Positions 9,864-17,002 of a stretch of 64,000 nucleotides of DNA are shown piece after piece; positions within the stretch are counted from its first letter, which is position 1, and each line of letters begins with the position of its first letter. This DNA comes from Streptomyces olivochromogenes (lineage in GTDB: Bacteria; Actinomycetota; Actinomycetes; Streptomycetales; Streptomycetaceae). The position numbers and the translations under genes are program-made. A model generated the notes under the pieces. It did no database searches. It saw nothing but the letters and a program-made list of their open reading frames with translations, and had not been told where the DNA came from. Where the stretch lies: contig NZ_JADDRL010000007.1 of the NCBI RefSeq assembly GCF_021538895.1, forward strand, positions 1-64,000, written 5' to 3'.

Positions 9864-11673
9864 CCGCGAGGGGGGCGTCCGGCGCAGGCCGGGGCGCGCG
9901 GTGGCATACGGCGCCTGCGGTGTCGTACTGCTGGCGGGGTGTGCGTCGATGCCGGACAGCGGCGACCTGCGGGACGTCGAGTCCACCCCGAGGCAGGACA
10001 CCCAGGTGCGGGTCTTCGCGATGCCGCCCCGGGACGACGCCGCGCCCGGGGAGATCGTGCAGGGCTTCCTGGAGGCCCTGACCAGCGACGATCCGAACTA
10101 CGACACGGCGCGCAAGTATCTGACGGCCGCTGCCGCGCAGAAGTGGAGACCCGAGCGGTCCACCACCGTGCTCGCCGACGGTCCGAGCACCCAGCCCGAC
10201 CCCAAGGCGGGCGGCCGGGAGGACTCGGGCAACCTCACCTACACGCTGGTCGGCAGCAGGGTCGCCACGGTCGACGTACAGCAGGCGTACTCGCCCGACC
10301 ACGGGCCGTACAACAGGAATGTGCATCTGACCAGGGACCCCAAGAGCGGGCAGTGGCGCATCGACGCGCCGCCCGAGGGTGTCGTCATGGGCAAGTCGGA
10401 CTTCCAGCGCAACTACACGTCCGTCAACAAGTACTACCTCGCCTCGGACACCTCGGCCGGGACGACCGGGCAGCCGGTGACCGTCGCCGATCCGGTCTTC
10501 GTGCGTGAACGCGTGGACCCGATGACCCAGCTGGTGCGCTCGCTGCTCAAGGGGCCGACGAGCTGGCTCGGGCCCGTGGTCAGGTCCAGCTTCCCGACCG
10601 GTACGGAGCTGAAGAAGGGCGTCGACTCGCTGGCGCCCGACGACCAGAACAAGCTGACGGTGCCGTTGAACGCCCGCGCCTCCCGCGTCGGGACGGCCAA
10701 GTGCACCGAGATGGCGACCCAGATGCTGCTCACACTGCAGGATCTGACGCCCACGCTGGACGCGGTCGAGCTCCAGGGCGCCAACGGCAAGAGGTTGTGC
10801 GACTTCACCCGCGAACGGGGCTCCGCGAAGGGCCCCGAATACCTCTACTTCCTGGACGACAAGCACCGCCTGGTGCGGATGGCCGACGCCAGTTCGAGTA
10901 CCAGCGTCGTTCCGGTGCCGGGTGCGCTGGGCGAGGGTGACAAGCCGCTGCGCTCGGTGGCGGTCTCACGCGACGAGCACGACGCGGCCGGGGTCAGCTA
11001 CGACGGCAAGTCCTTGTACGTCACCTCGCTCGCGTCGGGCGGTTCGCTCGGGGATCCCGTCGTGCACAGCCAGGGCGCCACTTCGGACGACCGGCTGACG
11101 ACGCCCAGCTGGGACGCCCGCGGCGACCTGTGGGTGGCAGACCGCGACCGGCGCGACCCGCGGCTGCTCCTGCTGGAACAGGGCGGGGGCCGGCCGGTCG
11201 AGGTGCGGACCCCGGCGCTGTCCGGCCGCATCAAGGACGTGCGGGTGGCTGCCGACGGCGTGCGGATAGCGCTCATCGTGGAGCAGGGCGACAAGCAGTC
11301 GCTGCTCGTCGGGCGGATCGAACGCGAGGAGAAGTCCGGCGAGCAGCCGGTGGTCTCCGTCCTCGAACTGCGTTCCGCCACGCCCGGGTTGGAACAGGTC
11401 ACCGCCATGTCGTGGTCCGGGGACAGCCGGCTCGTGGTGGTCGGGCGCGAGCAGGACGGCGTGCAGCAGATGCGGTTCGTCCAGGTCGACGGCTCCACTC
11501 CGGAGGGCCCGGCGCCCGCGGCGCTCACGGGTGTCAAGGCCGTCGCGGCGTCCGAGAACGACCGGGTCCCGCTCGCGGCCTACTCGGAGGACGACGGCAT
11601 CGTGCGGCTGCCCTCCGGCGCGCAGTGGCAGAAGATCGCCAAGGAAGGATCCGCACCGGTCTATCCGGGGTGA
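9853..11673 (+). CDS. lpqB: Lipoprotein LpqB, MtrAB accessory protein
   Basis: This 606-residue protein has an N-terminal signal with a lipobox LAGC and lipidated Cys30, so it is exported and anchored to the outer face of the membrane. A GerMN domain (about residues 210-330) precedes a beta-propeller-like C-terminal half. LpqB binds the MtrB sensor domain and tunes MtrA activity. The GTG at 9853 has GGGAGG just upstream and lies inside the end of mtrB, so it is translated by coupling. A stem-loop 41 bases past the stop may end the operon. Confidence 0.95.
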   Translation: MGVDREGGVRRRPGRAVAYGACGVVLLAGCASMPDSGDLRDVESTPRQDTQVRVFAMPPRDDAAPGEIVQGFLEALTSDDPNYDTARKYLTAAAAQKWRPERSTTVLADGPSTQPDPKAGGREDSGNLTYTLVGSRVATVDVQQAYSPDHGPYNRNVHLTRDPKSGQWRIDAPPEGVVMGKSDFQRNYTSVNKYYLASDTSAGTTGQPVTVADPVFVRERVDPMTQLVRSLLKGPTSWLGPVVRSSFPTGTELKKGVDSLAPDDQNKLTVPLNARASRVGTAKCTEMATQMLLTLQDLTPTLDAVELQGANGKRLCDFTRERGSAKGPEYLYFLDDKHRLVRMADASSSTSVVPVPGALGEGDKPLRSVAVSRDEHDAAGVSYDGKSLYVTSLASGGSLGDPVVHSQGATSDDRLTTPSWDARGDLWVADRDRRDPRLLLLEQGGGRPVEVRTPALSGRIKDVRVAADGVRIALIVEQGDKQSLLVGRIEREEKSGEQPVVSVLELRSATPGLEQVTAMSWSGDSRLVVVGREQDGVQQMRFVQVDGSTPEGPAPAALTGVKAVAASENDRVPLAAYSEDDGIVRLPSGAQWQKIAKEGSAPVYPG

Positions 11674-11714
11674 CGTGGCGGATCCGGAGGACATCCTCCG
11701 AGGCCGCCGACCTG

Positions 11715-11740
11715 CCCGTTCACTCAAGTGGGTGAACGGG
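11715..11740 (+). terminator. Inverted repeat after lpqB
   Basis: The arms CCCGTTCAC and GTGAACGGG are perfectly complementary around an 8-base loop and sit 41 bases after the lpqB stop, followed by TTTG. It reads as a terminator for mtrAB-lpqB, although its symmetry would also suit an operator ahead of the comF-like gene. Confidence 0.55.
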
Positions 11741-11758
11741 TTTGCCCGTCGCGCGGAG

Positions 11759-11781
11759 TTGTCCACAGGCAGTTGTCCACA
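11759..11781 (+). promoter_or_regulatory. Two tandem DnaA boxes
   Basis: Two exact copies of TTGTCCACA lie at 11759-11767 and 11773-11781, 14 bases apart start to start, on the same strand. This nonamer is the preferred Streptomyces DnaA box. They lie just ahead of the comF-like gene in the spacer after lpqB. No further exact copies were noticed in the window, so this is not an origin. Confidence 0.7.
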
Positions 11782-11821
11782 GGGGTGGCCGGTCCGCTCG
11801 GACATGGGCACAGTGGTGGGC

Positions 11822-12826
11822 ATGCGGGGGTGGTGGCAGGACCTCACCGACCTGGTGCTGCCGGCCGAGTGCGGAGGCTGTGGGAGGCCTCGCACGGTGC
11901 TCTGTCCGGAGTGCCGTGCCGCCCTGAGCGGGGCCGCACCGGGCCGGGTGCGACCGGTGCCGGAGCCGCCCGGACTGCCGATGGTCCAGGCGGCGGCTCC
12001 GTACGTGGACGAGGTACGGGCGATCCTCCTCGCCCACAAGGAACGCGGGGCGCTGGCACTCGCCGGGCCCTTGGGCACGGCTCTGGCGGGGGCGGTGCGG
12101 GCGGGGCTCCAGGATCCTGGTGGATGTGGTGGAGGAGTCGGTCGGCGCGAGCACGGTACGGCGACGGGACCGGCCGGTCGGTACGTGCAGGGAATCGCGG
12201 CGCCGATCGCGTCTGCCGGGGCTGCCGGGGTCGTCGGGGCAGCAGTGGTGGCCGGGGCTCGTGTGGTCGCGCTCGGCGACCGGCGCGCGCGGTGCGTGTC
12301 GTCGCGGGACGACGGCGTGCGGGGTGGCATCGGGGACGCGCCCGTGCTGCTCGTTCCGGTGCCCTCCGCGCGACGGGCCGTGCGGGCCCGTGGGCACGAC
12401 CCGGTGCGGCGCATCGCGCTGGCGGCCGCCGGTGAGTTGCGGCGGACCGGTACGCCCGCCCGGGTGGTTGCCGTACTGCGCCAGCGGCGTGTCGTGGCCG
12501 ACCAGTCGGGACTCGACTCCCGGCAGCGGCTGGCCAACCTCACGGGTGCGCTGGAGGTGGTGTCCGGTGGTGTCCGGCTGCTGTGCGGCGGGAGCGTCGT
12601 GCTGGTCGACGACCTGATGACCACCGGCGCCTCCCTGACGGAGGCGGCGCGGGCCTTGCGGGAGGCGGCCGGGCCGGATGGCGGGACAACGGCCGTGTAC
12701 GCGCGCGCAACTCGGGAAGGAAGAGAGGAACCGACAGCCGGATCAACGGGAGAGAGGGACAACGGGGTGCGGTGTGCGGCCGTGGTCGCGGCACCGCCGG
12801 ATTCCTTCGAAATAAACCGGAACTGA
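11822..12826 (+). CDS. ComF-family phosphoribosyltransferase
   Basis: This 334-residue protein has an N-terminal zinc-binding motif (CGGCGRP followed by CPEC, about residues 15-36) and a type I PRTase domain with the PRPP loop VVLVDDLMTTGAS near residues 258-270. ComF proteins support DNA uptake in competent bacteria; in Streptomyces the substrate and role are unknown. The ATG at 11822 has TGGTGGG upstream; another ATG at 11804 would add six residues. A Gly/Ala-rich insertion at about residues 98-160 makes it longer than typical ComF (about 240 residues). Its promoter region carries two DnaA boxes. Confidence 0.85.
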   Translation: MRGWWQDLTDLVLPAECGGCGRPRTVLCPECRAALSGAAPGRVRPVPEPPGLPMVQAAAPYVDEVRAILLAHKERGALALAGPLGTALAGAVRAGLQDPGGCGGGVGRREHGTATGPAGRYVQGIAAPIASAGAAGVVGAAVVAGARVVALGDRRARCVSSRDDGVRGGIGDAPVLLVPVPSARRAVRARGHDPVRRIALAAAGELRRTGTPARVVAVLRQRRVVADQSGLDSRQRLANLTGALEVVSGGVRLLCGGSVVLVDDLMTTGASLTEAARALREAAGPDGGTTAVYARATREGREEPTAGSTGERDNGVRCAAVVAAPPDSFEINRN

Positions 12827-12844
12827 CTGCGAACTTGCATCGTT
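12819..12844 (+). promoter_or_regulatory. Candidate SigR-type promoter for hpf
   Basis: GGAAC at 12819-12823 is followed after exactly 18 bases by GTT at 12842-12844. This closely matches the thiol-stress sigma factor SigR consensus (GGAAT-N18-GTT). It overlaps the end of the comF-like gene and would give a leader of nearly 300 bases before hpf. Called from the pattern alone. Confidence 0.35.
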
Positions 12845-13140
12845 GCAGGTAGTGAGAGGGCCTATTCGCCTGAATGGAGGTACGCCGCAGTAGAGGGTGA
12901 CGACATCCGTCCGGGCGAGATATGTTCGGTGTGAGGGAAAGGCGCAGGCCATCCCTCTCATATCCGAATGCCGTGCCGCTGGTTTTCCGCAATCACCCGC
13001 GGCGCTGGGGTGCAGATCTTGCCCATGGGGGAGGAGGAGGTGGAAGTCACCGAGTCCGAGGTTCCGGGGCTCCCCGGAACCTGGTGCAAAAGGGAGATGC
13101 TCCGCCGCTGGAGCGGAGCGATCCGGGAACGGAGTTCTGC
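12827..13140 (+). other. Long structured 5' leader of hpf
   Basis: This 314-bp gene-free stretch holds two strong hairpins just before the hpf start. The first, at 13059-13082, has arms AGGTTCCGGGG and CCCCGGAACCT. The second, at 13099-13119, has arms GCTCCGC and GCGGAGC. A possible promoter lies at the left end. No clear terminator run of T follows either hairpin, so control of translation or RNA stability is as likely as attenuation. Confidence 0.5.
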
Positions 13141-13833
13141 GTGGACATCGTCGTCAAAGGCCGCAAGACCGAGGTGCCCGAGCGGTTCCGCAAGCACGTG
13201 GCCGAGAAGCTGAAGCTGGAGAAGATCCAGAAGCTCGATGGCAAGGTGATCAGCCTCGACGTCGAGGTGTCCAAGGAGCCCAACCCCCGACAGGCCGACC
13301 GTTGCGACCGAGTGGAGATCACGCTCCGCTCCCGCGGTCCGGTGATCAGGGCGGAGGCAGCGGCCAGCGACCCGTACGCGGCACTCGACCTGGCCGCGGA
13401 GAAGCTGGACGCCCGGCTGCGCAAGCAGCACGACAAGCGGTTCTCGCGCCGTGGTGCGCGCCGGATCTCGGCGGCCGAGGTCCCCGACCACGTTCCGGGC
13501 GCGGCGACGCTCAACGGGAACGGCATCCCCGTTCACGACGAAGACGCGGGTTCGGTACCCACAAAGAAGATGGGCTCGCTGGAAGTGCAGGGCGAAGGCC
13601 CCCTCATCGTCCGCGAGAAGACCCACGTCGCCTCCCCGATGACCCTCGACCAGGCTCTCTACGAGATGGAACTGGTCGGACACGACTTCTATCTGTTCGT
13701 CGACTCCGAGACCAAGGAACCGAGCGTCGTCTACCGCCGGCACGCCTACGACTACGGTGTCATCCACCTCAGCACGGACCCGATGGTTGCCCAGGCGCAT
13801 TCCCCCGCGGCAGGCGGCACGCTGGGCGGCTGA
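13141..13833 (+). CDS. hpf: Long ribosome hibernation-promoting factor (HPF/RaiA family)
   Basis: The protein has 230 residues. Residues 1-105 form the S30AE/YfiA domain (starting VDIVVKGRKTEVPERF) that sits in the decoding channel of the 30S subunit. A variable linker follows, then the C-terminal dimerisation domain (about 165-230; YRRHAYDYGVIHL) that makes 100S ribosome dimers. This two-domain length is typical of long HPF in actinobacteria. The GTG at 13141 is preceded by CGGAG at good spacing; the open frame upstream lacks family similarity. The gene sits alone, with a long leader and its own terminator, which suggests independent stress regulation. Confidence 0.93.
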   Translation: MDIVVKGRKTEVPERFRKHVAEKLKLEKIQKLDGKVISLDVEVSKEPNPRQADRCDRVEITLRSRGPVIRAEAAASDPYAALDLAAEKLDARLRKQHDKRFSRRGARRISAAEVPDHVPGAATLNGNGIPVHDEDAGSVPTKKMGSLEVQGEGPLIVREKTHVASPMTLDQALYEMELVGHDFYLFVDSETKEPSVVYRRHAYDYGVIHLSTDPMVAQAHSPAAGGTLGG

Positions 13834-13855
13834 CTCGCCCGGCTGACGACTGAGC

Positions 13856-13896
13856 AGGTGCCCCTGGAGCGCGCGTGTGCGCCCCCAGGGGCACCT
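13856..13896 (+). terminator. Terminator after hpf
   Basis: A perfect 12-bp stem (AGGTGCCCCTGG and its complement) with a 17-base loop that can itself pair partly starts 22 bases after the hpf stop. It separates hpf from the orphan response regulator. Confidence 0.8.
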
Positions 13897-14037
13897 ACGT
13901 GCGACCACTTCGCGCCCCTCTCCGTCACCCCAGTGTCGGCCGGGCATGAAATCATGGCCGCACCGGCCCAACCGGTGGGCCGCTGCCTTGGGTTGGCGAT
14001 GGCACAGGACCAGCCGCAGCCTTCAGGGGGAGGAACG

Positions 14038-14784
14038 ATGGCGGACAGCTTCGGACCGATGCAGGAGGGTGACGTCGACGACGGCGTCGTCGGCATGGGC
14101 CCGGACGCGGGCTCACCACGCAAGGAGCCGATCAGAGTCCTTGTCGTGGACGACCATGCCCTTTTCCGCCGCGGCCTGGAGATCGTGCTCGCGGCCGAGG
14201 AGGACATCCAGGTCGTCGGCGAGGCGGGGGACGGCGCCGAGGCCGTGGACAAGGCCGCGGATCTCCTGCCCGACATCGTGCTGATGGACGTGCGGATGCC
14301 CAAGCGCGGCGGGATCGAGGCCTGCACCTCCATCAAGGAAGTGGCCCCCAGCGCCAAGATCATCATGCTGACGATCAGCGACGAAGAGGCCGATCTCTAC
14401 GACGCGATCAAGGCGGGCGCGACCGGCTATCTCCTCAAGGAGATCTCCACGGACGAGGTGGCCACCGCCATTCGCGCGGTCGCCGACGGGCAGTCGCAGA
14501 TCAGCCCGTCCATGGCGTCGAAACTGCTCACCGAGTTCAAGTCGATGATCCAGCGGACCGACGAACGTCGGCTGGTGCCGGCGCCGCGGCTCACCGACCG
14601 CGAGCTCGAAGTGCTCAAACTCGTGGCCACGGGCATGAACAACCGCGATATCGCGAAGGAGTTGTTCATCTCCGAGAACACCGTGAAGAACCACGTCCGC
14701 AACATCCTGGAGAAGCTGCAGCTGCACTCCAGGATGGAGGCGGTGGTCTACGCGATGCGCGAGAAGATCCTGGAGATCCGGTAG
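14038..14784 (+). CDS. NarL/FixJ-family response regulator, orphan
   Basis: The 248-residue protein has an N-terminal extension of about 30 residues, a receiver domain (VLVVDDHALFRRG) with phospho-acceptor Asp84 in VLMDVRMP, and a C-terminal LuxR-type helix-turn-helix (LTDRELEVLKLVATGMNNRD, then ENTVKNHVRNIL). It should bind DNA on phosphorylation. No histidine kinase is adjacent, so the partner is unknown. The ATG at 14038 has GGGGGAGG seven bases upstream. The neighbour beyond the stop is convergent, only 15 bases away. Confidence 0.9.
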   Translation: MADSFGPMQEGDVDDGVVGMGPDAGSPRKEPIRVLVVDDHALFRRGLEIVLAAEEDIQVVGEAGDGAEAVDKAADLLPDIVLMDVRMPKRGGIEACTSIKEVAPSAKIIMLTISDEEADLYDAIKAGATGYLLKEISTDEVATAIRAVADGQSQISPSMASKLLTEFKSMIQRTDERRLVPAPRLTDRELEVLKLVATGMNNRDIAKELFISENTVKNHVRNILEKLQLHSRMEAVVYAMREKILEIR

Positions 14785-14799
14785 CGGGTCGGGGTCGGG

Positions 14800-15975
14800 T
14801 CACGCGAGAGCGCGGGCGAGTTCCCTGGTAAGGGGCTCGCGCAGCTCGGGCGCGTCGACACGTTCCACGCGTACGTCCGTGCAGTCGACCCAGCTCGCCG
14901 CCTCGACGAGGGCCTGGGCCACGGCCGGGACCGCCTTCGCGCCGTCCAGGGTGACCTGCTTGGCCACCAGGGTGCGGCCCTCGCGCGCCGGGTCGACGCG
15001 GCCGACGAGGTGGCCGCCGGACAGGACGGGCATCGCGAAGTAGCCGTACACCCGCTTCGGCTTGGGGACGTAGGCCTCCAGGCGGTGGGTGAAGCCGAAG
15101 ATCCGTTCCGTACGGGCGCGTTCCCAGATCAGCGAGTCGAACGGGGACAGCAGCGTCGTGCGATGACGACCGCGCGGCGGCGTCTCCAGGGCCGCGGGGT
15201 CGGCCCAGGCCGGCTTGCCCCAGCCCTCCACGGTGACCGGGACCAGACCTGAGTCCGCGATCACCGCGTCTACCTGCTCGCCCTTGAGCCTGTGGTAGTC
15301 GGCGATGTCCGCGCGCGTGCCGACGCCCAGGGACTGGCCCGCCAGGCGGACCAGGCGGCGCAGGCACTCGGCGTCGTCCAGGTCGTCGTGCAACAGCGCG
15401 TCCGGGACGGCGCGCTCGGCGAGGTCGTACACCCGCTTCCAGCCGCGGCGCTCCACGCACACCACCTCCCCGTACATCAGCGCGCGTTCGACCGCGACCT
15501 TCGTGCCGGACCAGTCCCACCACTCGCTGGTGCGCTTCGCGCCGCCCAACTCCGTCGCGGTGAGCGGGCCTTCGGCGCGCAGCTGCTTGATGACCTGGTC
15601 GTAGGCGCCGTCGGGGAGTTCATGGGACCAGTGCGGGCGGTCGCGGTAGGCGCGGCGGCGGAACGCGAAATGGGGCCACTCCTCGACGGGGAGGATGCAG
15701 GCGGCGTGGGACCAGTACTCGAAGGCGTGCGTGTCGGTCCAGTACGCGTTGTCGACCGTCTTGCGGCCGACCGCGCCGAGGCGGGCGTACGGGATGAGTT
15801 CGTGGGAGCGGGCGAGCACCGAGATCGTGTCGAGCTGGACCGCGCCGAGGTGGCGGAGGACGCCGCGGACACCGGCCCGGCGGTCGGGGGCGCCGAGGAA
15901 GCCCTGGGCGCGCAGGGCGATGCGGCGGGCGTCGTCTGCCGAGAGGGTGGTGCTCGGACGCGGAAGGGTCGTCAT
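14800..15975 (-). CDS. AlkX/YcaQ-type winged-helix DNA glycosylase (HTH_42)
   Basis: This 391-residue protein belongs to the HTH_42 family (formerly DUF1006). Family members YcaQ and AlkX unhook interstrand DNA crosslinks and excise alkylated bases. The catalytic Q-x-D motif is present as Gln47-Leu48-Asp49 in AVQLDTISVLARSHELI. Tandem winged-helix domains follow, and the C-terminal barrel contains the block LLSPFDSLIWERARTERIFG. Streptomyces hold several paralogs, some in antibiotic clusters for self-resistance. This copy is outside any obvious cluster, so a housekeeping repair role is inferred. It converges on the orphan response regulator. Confidence 0.85.
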   Translation of the reverse strand: MTTLPRPSTTLSADDARRIALRAQGFLGAPDRRAGVRGVLRHLGAVQLDTISVLARSHELIPYARLGAVGRKTVDNAYWTDTHAFEYWSHAACILPVEEWPHFAFRRRAYRDRPHWSHELPDGAYDQVIKQLRAEGPLTATELGGAKRTSEWWDWSGTKVAVERALMYGEVVCVERRGWKRVYDLAERAVPDALLHDDLDDAECLRRLVRLAGQSLGVGTRADIADYHRLKGEQVDAVIADSGLVPVTVEGWGKPAWADPAALETPPRGRHRTTLLSPFDSLIWERARTERIFGFTHRLEAYVPKPKRVYGYFAMPVLSGGHLVGRVDPAREGRTLVAKQVTLDGAKAVPAVAQALVEAASWVDCTDVRVERVDAPELREPLTRELARALA

Positions 15976-16104
15976 GGGTTCGGAGGGTAGGCGGTCGGAC
16001 TGACAGTGGGGGATGAGCTGGGGATTTACGGCAGGGTCGATGAGCTGCGGCCGGAGCTCGTGGGGTTCGTGGGGCTCGTGGGGTCGGTGGGGCGCCGGTC
16101 GGAG

Positions 16105-16689
16105 CTAGGGTGCCTTGCGGTCCGGGGCCGGCAGGTAGGGCGCCGCCGACGGCAGGCCCAGGTCGGACGGGAGCAGGGAACCCACCCAGCAGTCGCGGCG
16201 GACCCCCTTGTTGTTCGTCGCGGAGCGCAGCGTGCCCTCGATGGTGAAACCCGCGCGTTCCGCGACCGCGCGGGACGCCCGGTTGCCCACCTCGGCGCGC
16301 CATTCCACGCGGTCCATGGACAGGCTGGTGAAGGCCCAGCGGGCGACGGCCAGGGTGGCCTCGGTGACGTAGCCGTGGCCGCGGTGCTCCTTGGTGGCCC
16401 AGAAGCCGATCTCGCCGACGCCGAGGGCGCGCATCGTGATGCCGAGCATGCCCGCCAGCTCCCCCTCGGGAAGGAAGAGGCCGAAGGTGAACATCGAGTC
16501 GGCGGCCCAGCCGTCGGGCACCATCTGCTCGGTGAAGCTCTGGGCGTGCTCGTACAGGTAAGGGGAGGGGAACTGGGAGATCCAGCGCTGCAGATCCGGA
16601 TCCTGGGCGGCCGCGTGCACGGCGTCGGTGTCCTGCGGGCCGGGTGCGCGCAGGAGGAGACGGGCGGTGGTGAGAGTGACGGGTTCCAT
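16105..16689 (-). CDS. GNAT-family N-acetyltransferase (RimJ/RimL-like)
   Basis: A 194-residue protein with the acetyl-CoA binding motif A seen as HRGHGYVTEATLAVARWAF and the RimJ-like block VEWRAEVGNRASRAVAERAG. The start TTARLLLRAP is typical of RimJ/RimL-type acetyltransferases, which modify protein N-termini or small amines; the substrate cannot be told. The ATG at 16689 lies on the divergent side from secA. It ends 129 bases before the AlkX-type start, so the two may be co-transcribed. Confidence 0.85.
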   Translation of the reverse strand: MEPVTLTTARLLLRAPGPQDTDAVHAAAQDPDLQRWISQFPSPYLYEHAQSFTEQMVPDGWAADSMFTFGLFLPEGELAGMLGITMRALGVGEIGFWATKEHRGHGYVTEATLAVARWAFTSLSMDRVEWRAEVGNRASRAVAERAGFTIEGTLRSATNNKGVRRDCWVGSLLPSDLGLPSAAPYLPAPDRKAP

Positions 16690-17002
16690 CGGCCCGATTC
16701 TGCTCGGGTGGCACAGCGGTCGCCAAGCATGCGCCGAGTACGTCCTCCGATCGGTGCGGGACGCGGCTCGGCGCCGAGCGTGAGCGCGTGATCACAATTC
16801 GCGCAATTCCTCGGAACGGGGCGGCACTATCCGCGCTTCCCGTCCGTTGTCCCCATTGAAGCGAGTGGTAAAAGAGCGCAGGAAGGCCGTCGGCCAGCCC
16901 AGCCCTCCCGGCGTGGCCGGGTCCTCGCATACGATGGCCGTTGCTCAGTACGTCAATGGAAACCGACCGTCCCAGGCCCGACCGGCAAGGAGACCAACCC
17001 CC
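16690..17002 (+). promoter_or_regulatory. GNAT-secA divergent promoter region
   Basis: The 313-bp spacer is gene-free. A -10-like TACGAT sits at 16930-16935, about 68 bases before the secA start; no good -35 partner was found. AAGGAGA ahead of the GTG serves as the secA ribosome-binding site. Open frames through this stretch in the secA frame have no family similarity and were not added to SecA. Confidence 0.35.

Noticed and set aside
11759..11781. Origin of replication at the DnaA boxes
   Set aside because: There are only two boxes, and no dnaA/dnaN genes or AT-rich region is nearby.
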